From Ancylostoma caninum (lineage: Eukaryota > Nematoda > Chromadorea > Rhabditida > Ancylostomatidae): a stretch of 64,000 bases of DNA. The stretch spans positions 331,001 to 395,000 of the forward strand of contig JBAJFG010000011.1 in NCBI GenBank assembly GCA_037903475.1, written 5' to 3'. Made by a program: the position numbers and the translations under genes. The notes beneath the pieces were generated by a model. It worked only from the letters and a program-made list of their open reading frames with translations, was not told where the DNA came from and searched no databases. Each line of letters starts with the position of its first letter. Position 1 is the stretch's first letter. Positions 23,477 through 35,000 of this stretch are shown here, in pieces.

Positions 23477-23683
23477 AGGTTGGTCCAAAAGTGTTGTATT
23501 AAATTTTACCCTTTTCCAAACAATCATATCATTATTATTCATAGCTGGAACCTGCTCCACCAATTGTTATAGTTGAGAAGTAGTAAAACATTCCACCACA
23601 TTCTACTGGCAAGAATTTCAACTTATTAATAAGAAATTCTAGATAAAAAATAAATATTGGTGCAAGATTTTCGGACCAACCTA
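23477..23683. mobile_element. Mariner-derived MITE
   Basis: About 205 bp with ends AGGTTGGTCCAAAAGTGTTG and (complement of the right end) AGGTTGGTCCGAAAATCTTG, next to TA. These TIRs match those of the mariner at 13398-14288, so this is a deletion derivative or close relative with no transposase. The flanking sequence is AT-rich. Confidence 0.75.
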
Positions 23684-24423
23684 TGCATTCGCAAATTGTG
23701 GAACTCGCTGTGGTGTACCATTATTTGTCCCCCCCCCCTCCCCCACCCATCTGACCCGCCACACATATAAAATCTTGGGAAGTACATAGTTTTTGAAGTG
23801 GGAAAAAAGTGCAAATTAGTTTAGTTCTTATTCCAAGTTATTATTATGGCTTTCCAAATACTTGTTTTTAATAATTCGAACTCGAAATCGATTTTCTGAT
23901 AGAATTTATCTGAATCTTTATCTTTGTTTATCGTTCGTGCCCTTTTTGGAAGGGTCACCAAATTTTCTGTTCACCCTCATCTTCTGCTCCCATCACTGGA
24001 TCCAACCTATGCAAGGAGAAATTTTCACGTATGCTCAAATCGGAGAGGGCTGCTTCGTGGTGTCTAGCTCTGCGAGTCCGCTCGAGTGGCACTTCGCCGT
24101 CCTCTTCTCTCGCCAAGTTACAAGAAAATTAACAATCGTTCGCAAATCTCGCCGTTAGCAGCAGAAGCTGTGCTTCACGGAAAACGACGTGTCGGGCACT
24201 GAGCAAAAACCACTGCGAAGTGAGCGGTTTTCGTGCTCTTCGACTGCTGAGGCACCCTTTTGTGGAAATCTCATTTTTCAAGTGATCACTGAAAGCCTGA
24301 GAGAAGGTTCTAAAGGTCTTTAAGGATTTCTCACCACCACCCACGCTTATTAAAACAATTCTTGCTTAGTTAGCGCTCAAAAAAGAGTTTATCTGAAGCA
24401 CGAGAGCGATTGCTCCTGTTTAG

Positions 24424-24465
24424 ATAAATTAGATATTTAGATATTTAGCTATTTAGATATTAAGA
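24424..24465. repeat. ATATTTAG short tandem repeat
   Basis: About four to five imperfect units of TTAGATAT/TTAGCTAT with an 8-9 base period. Ordinary AT-rich microsatellite-like sequence. Confidence 0.7.
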
Positions 24466-25565
24466 TAAAGAACGACAACCTGTGCTTCTGTTCATATATG
24501 GAATAAAACTTATTGATCCCTTCTTAATCTGCTACTGCTGAAGAAGTAGCGCTAACTAGGCAAAAATTGTTTCCAACTCTACAACACATCCACAACCTCT
24601 CAAAATTAAGGTAATGACAGATTCATCAGACATCTGTGACAAGGCAGTTAGAAAAAGCCACAAAACCCTTCGAAATATAATAGATATTGTCTAGATCTGG
24701 GCACTTTTTCAGGGCATCTAGATCAAATAATTAGATTTGAGTCAGAGACATAAAATCGCATGTATTTTGTACTAATTGGTTTTTTAAAATTCTTCAACGA
24801 AGATAACAATTTTGGTGTCACCACTGCAAGGGCAAAGCTGCGAAAATTTCAGGGAAACTTCGAGGAAAAATCTATGCCCGCATTTTGAATGTAGTCTTTC
24901 TTTGGAATTTTTTTTCCAAATCTGCTCCTACTTAGAATAATTGATATACGTATGAGTTTTTGTTTTTGGTTCAATGAAACTTCAAAGTTTGAAGGTGTGA
25001 AAACTTGGATAGTTAGTTGAGGATCAATCCGAAACTGAAAAAATATGACATCCGCGCTTCTTTTTCGTGAAAATTGAGGGGAGGGGCTATTGCAAGAGAA
25101 CATTCACCGAGGTCACATAATCTCACAGCAGTCAGTTCTCTTATTTTTTTGCCAGTGTTTTTCTCCGTTGAGGTAATAAACAACTTTGGTGATTTTTACA
25201 TCGGTCCTCAAACCGTCACTCTAGCGTGCTACTATTACATACTGTTCCTGTTCTCTTTTTTATCTACTTTGCTACTTTCTCTCCTTTCTCCTCAAGCGCA
25301 CCAAATGCGTGCCTCCTCGTGGTCTGAGCCGGCGGTGCACCACGCCGTTGTGGACTGAATAGCTTGTGTGTGGGGCGCTACATCTCACTGATGGATGCAA
25401 GACGAATGGCTACACTCGCTACCCAATGTTGACCACAGTACTCCTGGCCGTTCCACTGTTCTGGAGGAGGCGCAGAGGCATAAAGTGGCCCTCACTCTTG
25501 AACGCGTTCAGGACGTTTACCTAAAATGGAAGCGTACTTACTCATCGGATTTCGTTGAGGATGAG

Positions 25566-25812
25566 TATGGTCTATTAGCTCACAGAAGGCGCCTGATCTG
25601 ACATTGTCTGCAACTACGACTTTGCCTGCAGAATGCGTCTGGAAGGATATTTTAGCGGATGGCAGTGGGGAAACATTAGAAAGGGAGGAACCACACCATA
25701 TGGATATCAAAAAAAATGCAAAAAATAGATCAGTTAGCCGAAAAATGGTGAAGTCGTAGTTGCGGACAAAGTCGGATCGGGCGCCCACTGTGAGCTAATA
25801 GACCGTACCTCT
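25566..25812. repeat. Inverted repeat with coding-like arms
   Basis: The left arm (about 25566-25631) and right arm (about 25747-25812) are inverted copies, for example GGTCTATTAGCTCACAG against CTGTGAGCTAATAGACC, separated by about 115 bp. Read in the matching direction both encode YGLLAH followed by an Arg-rich stretch and QLRL. The right arm is part of a longer minus-strand open frame (25730-25993; YEVSNSKIAVPVRLTMECDR). This may be a duplicated fragment of an unknown gene or transposon, sited 100 bp from the hAT element. Confidence 0.6.
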
Positions 25813-25909
25813 TCATAGCTTCGAGTTGATCTTGGATCGTGGTTTTCCTATCGCATTCCATGGTTAACCTGACAGGAACGGCTATTTTGGAGTTTGAAAC
25901 TTCGTAGAC

Positions 25910-26985
25910 CAGGGATGAGCGCTTTATCCGTATCCGGTCATCTGTTTTGCCGTTATCCGTTGGCTTTGGCCTCTCCGTTATCCGTACCGTCATCCGGGCT
26001 TTTCGTGCGGGATAACGGTGCGGATAAGGCCGAAAATAGCGACTTCATTTCACACATTCTCAACGGATAGAGCCTCCATTCCTCGAAGTATCATTCGATC
26101 TGACACGTTTTGCATCATCAATGGTTGAGAATCTTGTAAGCGTGATAGGGCAGGGCAGAAGAAGGTGATACAGACTTGAACCTGAAAACCTCTCGCTCAT
26201 GTTTCCTGGATCGTCCGAAAAAGTGAGGCAATAACCCAGGAACCATCGCTTACAAGTCGAGTCTCAGAAAGGCGGGCCATCCACTTCCTCCGCCGCTGTG
26301 AACAACATCAAGCCATTCCTACTCTCGAAACCATTATTTACTTGTAAAATTATCAACTACGTTGGCTAGTGTTTAGTCACTAACAACATTGAAATCGGAG
26401 ACATTGAAGCCCAGCTCGTCAATGAGCGGCGCCTCTTATACACAAGGTTCATTTCGACTATTCATTGGACCTTTCTGTTTAAATCTAATTTTGAATCTAT
26501 TGATCAAATGGCGTTTGAGAGTCAATACTATCTTAACCGTTAGGCAGTACTAGAAGGTCTATCAGAACTCCACATAGGACAAAACCTTGGAAGGACAAGC
26601 CTTCGCGGACTTCACATTTGTATTGAAAATGACACGGGCAATTGTCTTCCCAAGGAAGCGGTGAACCAATAAGACTAAGAAATATCCAAATATCACTGGA
26701 AACTGTTGTTTTTATTGCATACTCTAGCTATTATAACTAAATCGGCGCCATGTTGAGCGTCGTGCTCAGAATGGCGAATTTTGATAGGTGACAAGATGAA
26801 AAATTGAAAAAAGTGCTTCATCATAGTATTCATGTCCTATCACACTTTTATCTATTGTAGGAGGTGGCGTCCCGTAGAAATAATCGTTTATTCCTTATCA
26901 GTATCTGTTATCCGGTCATTTTTGGCCTATCCGTTACCCGCACCGTTATCCGGGTCGTGGAAAATCTCGTGTCTGCTCATCCCTG
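25910..26985. mobile_element. Non-autonomous hAT transposon with perfect 8-bp TSD
   Basis: The termini CAGGGATGAGC (25910-25920) and GCTCATCCCTG (26975-26985) are exact 11-bp inverted repeats. They are flanked by the identical 8-mer TCGTAGAC at 25902-25909 and 26986-26993. An 8-bp duplication with CAGGG-type ends is the hAT signature. Subterminal regions are rich in GTTATCC motifs on both sides (25935-26035; 26890-26960), which in hAT elements commonly bind transposase. At 1,076 bp it has no recognisable transposase. The perfect TSD points to a fairly recent insertion. Confidence 0.9.
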
Positions 26986-26993
26986 TCGTAGAC

Positions 26994-28780
26994 ATACATA
27001 TTTATGGACTCTTATAATTCTAGTAGATTATTAAATAGACTTCTACTAGACATATTATACAGACTGTTTAAAACTGTTTTGTTTAATTTTACGAGAAAAG
27101 CCATGATTAGAATCAAAGGACTTAAGTATAACAACATACCCTGCAGTGACATTAGGAATAAGGAACTGAACCTTCAAACTTGAACTGAGAAGGAAAAGAA
27201 ATGATTTAATAATGGTCCGGAAAATTCTGAACGAAAAAGATGGCTCAAATGTCAACAATTTCTTCTCCTTTAATTTTTCGGTGACAAGAGGAAAAGAAGT
27301 GAAAACTGATTCTTGAGAGGCCAAGTTCTTCATTGAGATCCAACTTTTTCGTGAATTGAGCAGACACTGAATACTTAGGACTGAGTAAACTTGAATATCT
27401 TTCTAGCAGTCAAGCGGAGTTAGAAAATGCGTCACCAGGTAGCTTGAGGATGCTCAGCTTGGAAATGTCACTGTTTAACTCATGATTCTCCTACTGATAT
27501 TGATGCATTCTTTGCGTTGTTCGTGTTTTTTCTTTTGTACCTCTTGCATATACATGAAAAATCATGTAATAAATTAATGTTTAGCTAGCTCTAGATCCAA
27601 ATAGCACTATCCCTGAATCCAAGGATTGGTGGAACTTCGTATACAATTTCGTACGATTCTGGTAGCTCACCCTATAGTGCTAAGCAACATCTTCTTATGA
27701 AGATATGGTCCACCATAGGAATTGGATGTTTTCGCTGTTTTCGCCTGCGGCTGGCCACGTCGTCTGTTCCTTCGCGAGAGCTCGACAGCACCTCAACGTG
27801 CAGTTCTTCTCGCTATCGAAAGCGTAATTCTCTCGCCGCAAATTGTTGATATCCTCGATAGAACTCGGCGTTTTGGCGTGTTTTTCTGCAGAGAATTGCG
27901 TATGAAAAGGAAGGGGATTGATCTGAGTACGCCGATGTGAGGGCCATAGTGCTCCCTCTTCGTAGGTTAAAGGGAACTCACATAGGTAAAAATGAGATGA
28001 ACGACACTAAGATACTGCACACTACGGTAAAGGCTTCGAGCTCATGTACACACATAGACCGAGTGTTAGGATTTCAACGTATTCACTACAGCAATTGTGA
28101 GTAAAGGTTTCTTCAAATGTCTATGGTTAAAAGAACCTGTTATAGATAAGAGCGGCAGTTACGTATGTTAACTGTATGCTAACCTGTTGAAAGGATGCAT
28201 TTACCGGATAACCCCGAACAATTTAAAGTGTCTCTATACCTTGGACAGCAAAGACATATTGATAAACTTTTCGTTTTTTTTATTCGATTCCGCTTTCTTT
28301 TTATGTTGTTTATTTTTTTTTGTTTTCACCTTTTACCGCACAAATGCAATAAGTAAATAAATAGTAAGTGAGATTCCTTTTAGTCAGGTTCTTGAAAAAA
28401 ATGGTGCCCAATTTATTAATCCAGTGAAAGTGAGGTGAGCCATTGTATTATTTTATGAGGAGTACTTTTTCGCAAAATGCGAACATGAACCGAATCAAAA
28501 TGGTTGCTTTATTTTCCCTTTGAAAATATTATAGCTGCGTCCAGCTCATGATCGTCAACCCACAAGCTATATTTACAGTGCATCAGTCCTGTTGGATAAG
28601 AAAAGATGCGCGTCGATCTTTGTCGGATAGATACGGATAAGTATCGCTACGTATCTTCCTTATCCGACCAAATCGGACTCCGATGCACTACAAATGTAGC
28701 TACAGATGCTTTGCTCTTCTACATTGACTCCTTAGGCCCCTTGGCATACCTCCCAGCGACACGTCGCTAGGAAGAAATTG
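26994..28780. other. Intergenic, no gene supported
   Basis: No spliced model or domain seen. A hairpin-forming sequence lies at about 28621-28671 (TCGGATA and TTATCCGA arms with internal GATAC/GTATC). The 72-codon plus-strand ORF near 27722 is GC-rich relative to its surroundings but has no recognisable match. Confidence 0.4.
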
Positions 28781-28781
28781 A

Positions 28782-28985
28782 ATGAAAATGACGAGAGCGA
28801 AACGTCACAAGTCCACATATCTCACCACACAAAGTCCTCTCAGAATAGCATGCTGGTATAGGAGCAGATTTGCAAGAACCGTTGAGGCTGAACGGTCGCT
28901 GCGACTGCGTTGCTGTGGAGTATACCTAGGACTTATATTGTGGAATAGACTACCGTTAATCGTCATAACCATCTGTATAGTGTAG
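28782..28985 (+). mobile_element. Possible LINE reverse-transcriptase C-terminal fragment
   Basis: The open frame contains WYRSRFARTVEAERSLRLR followed by YLGLILWNRLP. An R-rich stretch leading to LWN-LP is the typical C-terminal end of nematode and insect jockey/CR1-type LINE reverse transcriptases. The sequence would fit as a continuation of the RT remnant at 57292-57790. The assignment is by pattern only; nothing upstream extends it. Confidence 0.4.
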
Positions 28986-29045
28986 TTCTTTGGTTAGTTC
29001 TGAGGTGGCGTGCATGCGCAGCGCTCACCCTTCTCTGATGTTTAG

Positions 29046-29575
29046 TGGCGATACATTTGGCAAGAGAATGTGTATGGCAATACAATTACGGGATAAAATT
29101 TTGCTTGGCAATACATTCTATGGGAGAACGAATGAAGAGCCTTTTTGACAATACAAAATACAAGAGAATCTGTTGGCGGTACTTTTGACGAGGCTTGCTT
29201 GGCGATAAAAATGGCACGGTTTGCGTGACGCCACATTTTACGGGTGTTTTGATAAGGGGTTCATTTCATCCCTGGTTGGAGGCTTAGCCATCGTCAGTGT
29301 CAACCCGGATGGCTAAGCTGGTAAGGCAGCGGACTCCGGAGATTGGTATCGTGGCACGATTCCTGATGATACCGAAATTTTGCGCGGTTGATAACCCTTT
29401 TGTTTGACGAAACAATTGGCAAGTTTTGCTTGGCAATACATTTGCCGAGTTTGGTTTGGCAATACATTTTACGGGACTTCTTGTTTGGCAATACATTTGA
29501 AGGGCTTCGTTTGCCTAGGTAGTTGGCGAGCTCGTCTGCGAGGTTGCGAAACAAACCTCGTCAAATGTATCGCCA
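29046..29575. mobile_element. TIR element carrying a GGCAATACATTT array
   Basis: Left end TGGCGATACATTTG at 29046 and its inverted copy CAAATGTATCGCCA at 29562-29575. Between them GGCAATACA-type motifs recur about eight to ten times, several followed by TTTTACGGG, with a loose ~30-bp spacing (for example 29074, 29106, 29429, 29457, 29488). The array makes repetitive minus-strand ORFs reading MYCQ, KCIAK and NVLP. A tRNA-Arg-like relic sits in the middle. No transposase. I do not recognise the family. Confidence 0.6.
29303..29375 (+). pseudogene. tRNA-Arg(CCG)-like pseudogene or SINE head
   Basis: GGATGGCTAAGCTGGTAAGG fits a tRNA A box (TGGCNNAGNNGG), and GGCACGATTCC at 29353-29363 resembles a B box (GGTTCGANTCC). 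GACTCCGGA between them resembles the anticodon loop of eukaryotic tRNA-Arg(CCG). The 3' side of the anticodon stem is missing (GGA runs straight into GATTGG), so it cannot fold normally. It is either a dead tRNA copy or the head of a tRNA-derived SINE carried in the surrounding TIR element. Confidence 0.45.
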
Positions 29576-30308
29576 ATGAACATCAGAGTTGGTCCATACC
29601 TTTACCATTGCCTACGTATCATAGCCATTCATCACCTCTACCCATCAATGACATGTCTGGCTGGCTAGACGATAACGAGAAAACGATAGATTAAGATTAA
29701 ACGGCTCCATTTTGTTATTTTATTCCGGGAATGAGAAACATATCGCAATGTCGCGATCAAGAAAAAAAAATGGGTGAAGTGTAAGAAAGGAAGTTTTAAA
29801 AAATTGAATTGATGGAATTTTTTTCACATTAGTATGGGAATTCCTTCTCATACTAAAGTGAAAGAACGCACAATTTTTCTAGCTGAGAAAGGAATCCATC
29901 GAAGAATTGACTGTCCCATCTTCAGTGACATCCCTCCATAAATGCTCACGGCAACCGGCGAGCCTTCACCTTGATTTATATGATACTTTATTGAGTTAGA
30001 GCTGCGATGGGGATTCTAGGTCATCCTGCAAATAAATCTAGTGGATTGATGGTACAAGGTCTGACAACCACACAGGCTTGCGTATAAGGTTAGATCCTGA
30101 CGTCGGCAGGGTTAGTCGTTTCAACTTCTGCAGCTATCCATATGCCTTCAATTTTTTTTCTCATACTGATATTTGTGGTATGATCACGAACAAGCGTTTT
30201 CGCCCTTCTTTCGAGTGCATAGTTTTAATCGATTTCTTGTTTTTATTTGTCTTCACTAGCCCCCCCCCCCTACGCCTGTGCTCTAGAAAATTTTGTTGCA
30301 CTGCCACG

Positions 30309-31767
30309 ATTTACAATACAAGCGGTATCTTCTTTAAAAACCACGCGATTTCGGAGGATTCGCGTTTTTTGCGTCGCCCTCGCATAACTTCGTTCATTGA
30401 GGAGTACGAGAAACGAAACATACACCATTTGAATCAGCACGACCTCTACTTTCCGAATTCACCAATCACTCTCGAAAATTTCAAAAATCATAGTCCAGAT
30501 TCAGCAATTATCCTAATTACGCATCCGTAGGGCACATGGGGTGCGAGATGGTGGGTCATGACAATTAACGTTCTCTTCCGTTGCCACTCACACATTCAGA
30601 CTAAGGAGTTTGGTGTAGATCTCATTTTCATTCGCTATTTTAACGATATTTGACTCTAGCAGATCATATCGAAGCAAATGATACCCAACTTGAATGGTAA
30701 CTTTTTTTGCTTAGTTCAACGTCAGAAGTGGCCACTTCTATGTACTACAAAAGTACCGCCGAAATATCTATATTGACTGGTGTACTTTGAAAAAAAGTAA
30801 AAACTACGGGAAGGGATGGTTTCAATAGGATTTCACAGGTTTATAGGATCATATGTTCAGATAAACCAGTGCGAGCTGTTTTCATCTAAACATAATGAAA
30901 TGACTGCATAAGGAAACGCCAAAATGTTCTCATATACCTAGCTAGGGATAGTGACCTCTTCATGATTCTGGCAGTACCACGATCTAGAACACTTCATTCA
31001 CACCTGTGCTGAGGGCAATCCCTGAGGCTGTGCGGATGCCGCAGGGTATCTGGGGTCATCAAGTATACCTGGAAGAAGAGGGTTCGAACGTCCCAATTAC
31101 TGATTATACATCTGACTAGTGCCTAGGGCATGCTAATCTGTATCTTTCCTTTTTTTGCGCAACTACTATTGATGAAATTCTATGCAATTTTTCTTCCGCT
31201 TGAATACTCAGTCGGAAATTAAAAGTCTTTCACTTTTTCGGCAAAAATTGGAAAAATTCAGCAAAGTGGTAGTATATTCGCGAATATGTGACACTGAAAA
31301 CGAAGGTACAAGCTCATATAAATATGAGAAAATATAGAAAACCTAAAATAACGGGAATTGAATTAGGAGACATTCACCATTCAAGTTGGGTATCATTTGC
31401 CCCGGTGTGATCTGCTAGACTTAAATATCTTTGAAATAGCGGATGAAAATGAGATCTACACCAAACTCCTTAGTCTGAATGTGTGAGTGGCAAGGGAAGA
31501 GAACGTTAATTGTCATGACCCACCATCTCGCACCCTATGTGCCCTACGGATACGAAATTAGGATAATTGCTGAATCTGGATTATGATTTTTGAAATTTTC
31601 GAGAGAGATTGGTGAATTCGGAAAGTAGAGGTCGTGCTGATTCAAATGGTTTATGTCTCGTTTCTCGTACTCCTCAATGAACGAAGTTATGCGAGGGCGA
31701 CGCAAAAAACGCGAATCCTCCGGAATCGCGTGGTTTTTAAAGAAGATACCGCTGCTATTGTATATAA
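30309..31767. repeat. 1.46-kb palindrome with ~390-bp arms
   Basis: The left arm, about 30309-30698, and right arm, about 31376-31767, are inverted copies with roughly 95% identity by eye (for example TATCTTCTTTAAAAACCACG against its complement), around a 677-bp unrelated centre. Each arm carries an open frame reading outward to inward that ends within the arm. The shared peptide includes SGIFFKNHAI, RFLRRPRITSFIEEYEK and NQHDLYFPNSPI. Such foldback structure suggests a transposon or an inverted duplication. Part of the left flank recurs at 46107-46162. Confidence 0.85.
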
Positions 31768-32047
31768 GAGGGATTTGTTGATTTTTTTTTAAATTTTCAA
31801 CCTCTACAATTTTTCGACCGTTACTGTCCTTCGCTTGGAATTTCTTTTTTTTATCCAAAAAGATGACGAAGTGATGAAGCCTAGGAAGAGGCGGCACTTC
31901 AGGGATGCCACTCGTGGTAAAAGGCAGTGTCCAGTTTCGTTTGCTCAGTTTCGGTGCACATTGTACATACACTGATAGGAGCAAACGATGATATTCAAGG
32001 TGTATTCTCCGGTTTAAAAATGCCAAATTACCAATGCATGACCGCAA
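31544..32047 (-). CDS. Hypothetical 167-codon ORF, right arm of palindrome
   Basis: A single uninterrupted minus-strand frame from ATG at 32047 to a stop at 31544. The C-terminal ~70 residues lie in the palindrome arm and are matched by the left-arm ORF (30078-30530) with about seven substitutions. The N-terminal ~95 residues (MRSCIGNLAFLNRRIHLEYH..., LPRLHHFVIFLDKKKKFQ) are unique. No signal peptide, TM segment or known motif. Nearly all arm differences change the amino acid, which argues against strong protein-level selection. It could be an old transposon ORF. Coding status is doubtful. Confidence 0.25.
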   Translation of the reverse strand: MRSCIGNLAFLNRRIHLEYHRLLLSVYVQCAPKLSKRNWTLPFTTSGIPEVPPLPRLHHFVIFLDKKKKFQAKDSNGRKIVEVENLKKNQQIPLIYNSSGIFFKNHAIPEDSRFLRRPRITSFIEEYEKRDINHLNQHDLYFPNSPISLENFKNHNPDSAIILISYP

Positions 32048-35000
32048 ACGTTTTACGATGAGAAAAATTCAACACTCGTACTGATTTTATCGCCTTTTTT
32101 GTTTGGTTCCTCATGTTCAACGGAAGGCATATCAGTAATAAAGAAAACTAGGAATTATTCAATTTTAAAGACGACACTATATAAAGTGCGCCCTATTTTT
32201 GCGCCAACCTACCTAACGTCTTTGTTATGGGACCATCATTGCTGGGTGTTCGAGGTGATCTAGAATATTTGATCTACTACTGCTTTGTTGTGATCTACTC
32301 TGAAATGAATCTCAATTTCGAAGTGTATAAACTCACCATTGTCGCTGTATGCATTCGTATTCATACGCTTCTTCAAGTGAACTGTTCAACTACTACTACT
32401 GGGCAACTACAGCGGCCTTATGCTCGAATAAATTGTTTTCCTTGCAGCGCTTCCCTCATGCTTAGGTTCTGCTCAGCAGACGCTTCTTTCGAAAAGTTAA
32501 TATTCCAAATTAGCACACATTGCATTTCTCACCCGTTCTTCACTTCGCTATCTCACCTCTCTATTTAGGATACTTCAAGGGCTAGTAGAAAACTTTGCCG
32601 TCTTTTTATACTGAATTCTGCTTTGTTTTGTCACGCTTTCCTGTTGTTTGACACTAGCCTGGGTGGCTGCTGCTGATTCTGTCAGTGATTCCTTGAAGCC
32701 CCCTGCAAGTGCGTCTGAGCACCACAATTTGATTTGTAACCCTTTCGAGAGCAGGGTGTTTGTGCGCAAAACCAATGTCACAGCGGTGCTCTTCGCCTGG
32801 ATTTGTGGCATTGCAGTGCTCATGAACGAAATTGATCAAAATGAATTATTATGAGTACAACTTCTGTATCTTCTACACGTACACGTCGCGAATGCGACGA
32901 TGATTGCACCATCCTATGCAGTGGCTGCGATTTCGTTGCAAACACGTATGAGGACAGGGCGAGGAGAATGCTGTTGGCCTGGAGACACTAGACAAATATG
33001 CACGTAGCGCTTGTAGTTCTGAGTTTCCGAGTGGGAACTCACTTGGAACATTTGAGAGCCATTCAAGTATCGCCAAAAAAGGGAGCGGAACTGGAGCTAT
33101 TCCGTTACGGCTAAGGTCTGCAAGAGTTTATTCAGGTATGAAATGCGGCTAGGTGCGGAATAATGGCCCATATGAATAAAACACACAGTAGATGAAAAAA
33201 AAAGAACGCTGATATAGAGCGGAATGGGAGGAAATGGGTTGAGATCAAAAGGGATAAGTAAAGCATACGAAGATGGTTCATTTTACGTTTTCTTCCAGGA
33301 ATTCCATGTGCACTGGTGATATTTATCACTGGGTTTACCCGTGGTAGTCACAATTAACCTCTAAGTTTATCCTTTTCCAGCGATGAAAAGTTCATGCAAA
33401 CTCAAAGAAGAATGCTACCCCACTAGTGGGGTACCTCGATTTGTAATTTTCCTAGTTCTCCTTCATTCAGAGTTCCAAAGGAAAATGTGAATGAGAAGTG
33501 GGAAATTTAACAAGAGTGCCCTTTTCCGGTTTTTCCTAGCTAACCAGGGTAGTGTCTTTCGCAGTCTTCTCTTTCTTTGTGAATCCCGTCACATGTATTC
33601 CTCACGGAAACGACAGTTCCGTGGATTCATTTCTACTTGGAGGGAGAGTCCGCATATGCTTAGTCCAAGTAAAACTAACATGTAGTTGATCTTATGTATA
33701 TTGTTTATTTAATAGCAGCTTAAAAATGTAATTTGTTTGAGTAGCTTGCATTAAATATTAATCATGGTCGTTCATTAACAGTGGAGCACTGAGGTCAGGA
33801 CGAGGAAGGCTGCCTGTCGGCAAGACAAGCGACCTAGGCCACCGAATCTGAGGTGCAAAAAAAAATAACGTGTTAGAAACTGGTTCTAATTACGCTGTTG
33901 AGTTAGTACGATGACACATCCACTACGTCGTTAACCATATTCCGCTTTTCTCTCAGTGAAAGGAGAATTTTACATAAATTCTATATCTCAAAGAAACCAC
34001 ATTTTTTGCAAGAAGCATTATTCAGACCCATGTTGTAGCCAAACTGTTTAGGATACAGCTCCGAGAATATGCCCTGGAGCTGATATGAAAGTGTGGTATC
34101 GATATCTCGAATGTGCCTCCGTGTGACCACAAGTAGCCGCAAATACCTACAGTCAAAAAATTAAAATTGTGAAATCTGCGGTGCAGTGAAAAATTCTATC
34201 GCGAGGCTACTTTACACCCACTTTACATCATTCCTTCAAAACTTTGTGATCTCCTTTTCTTATTAGAGCACAGCTCAGAAAATCTGCACACAATGCATTA
34301 GCCTGCAGTGCACAGTGTAGGACAATACAGCTGTTTGAAGATGATGAAAAACTGAATTTCAAAATTTTACGAAAAATTTACAGAAATGAAAATTGAGGGG
34401 TGCTTCCTTGCCATAGCACTGCAGTGCGACCAGGCTACTGAACTCTGAAGGAAAGATTTCGAAATGTTGTTTTTGTAGGTAATTATTTAATGCAACACAT
34501 GAGGACCGGCACTGCGTGAGGCCGGAAAGGTGGACGAGTTGTTTCACCAAGCAGATGCAGGCAAACCGCGACGCATGACCGTAATCGGGTGGTAGTAGTG
34601 CTCCTCGGACTCAGCCTGTCTATTGTGCCACCCGAAGAATCGCGCCATACGACCTACACCCCGTGAGGCGCCCTGAGGCGGCGTGAGGCAATTGCCACTT
34701 GGCAAGCGACCCCACTGTATCTTTTCCTGAATGGAAGTGTCGGACAAGCCAAGTGCAGGCTCCGGTGGCGTCGATTCTTATTTTGCCTCGACAGCGTAAA
34801 CAGGAATCCGAAAACTCGTTTGAATAATGTAGCTCATCTGCAAATGCAGACAAAAACCAAATTATTACATTTACAACACAACACAATTATTACAACAACA
34901 CATACGATTACAAATTCTTTCGGGAATTCTGGATAAATGAATGTTGGATGAGGAGGTTACAGGGTGCTTTCTTCGACCTACATCACTCGACAGCATGATT

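Larger units (their letters stand above)
22669..25565. other. Gene-poor stretch with one MITE
   Basis: No exon pair or domain could be supported on either strand. Contents are a mariner-derived MITE at 23477-23683, a 10-base C run at 23729-23738 and an ATATTTAG short repeat at 24424-24465. The ORFs of 80-98 codons overlap on opposite strands and look random. Confidence 0.45.

Noticed and set aside
30078..30530. Left-arm palindrome ORF (150 codons) as an independent gene
   Set aside because: Only the C-terminal half is shared with the right arm; the N-terminal half crosses a C run and looks random. Kept only as part of the palindrome.
31029..31120. tRNA gene suggested by GAGGGTTCGAACGTCCC
   Set aside because: No A box or cloverleaf can be built around it.
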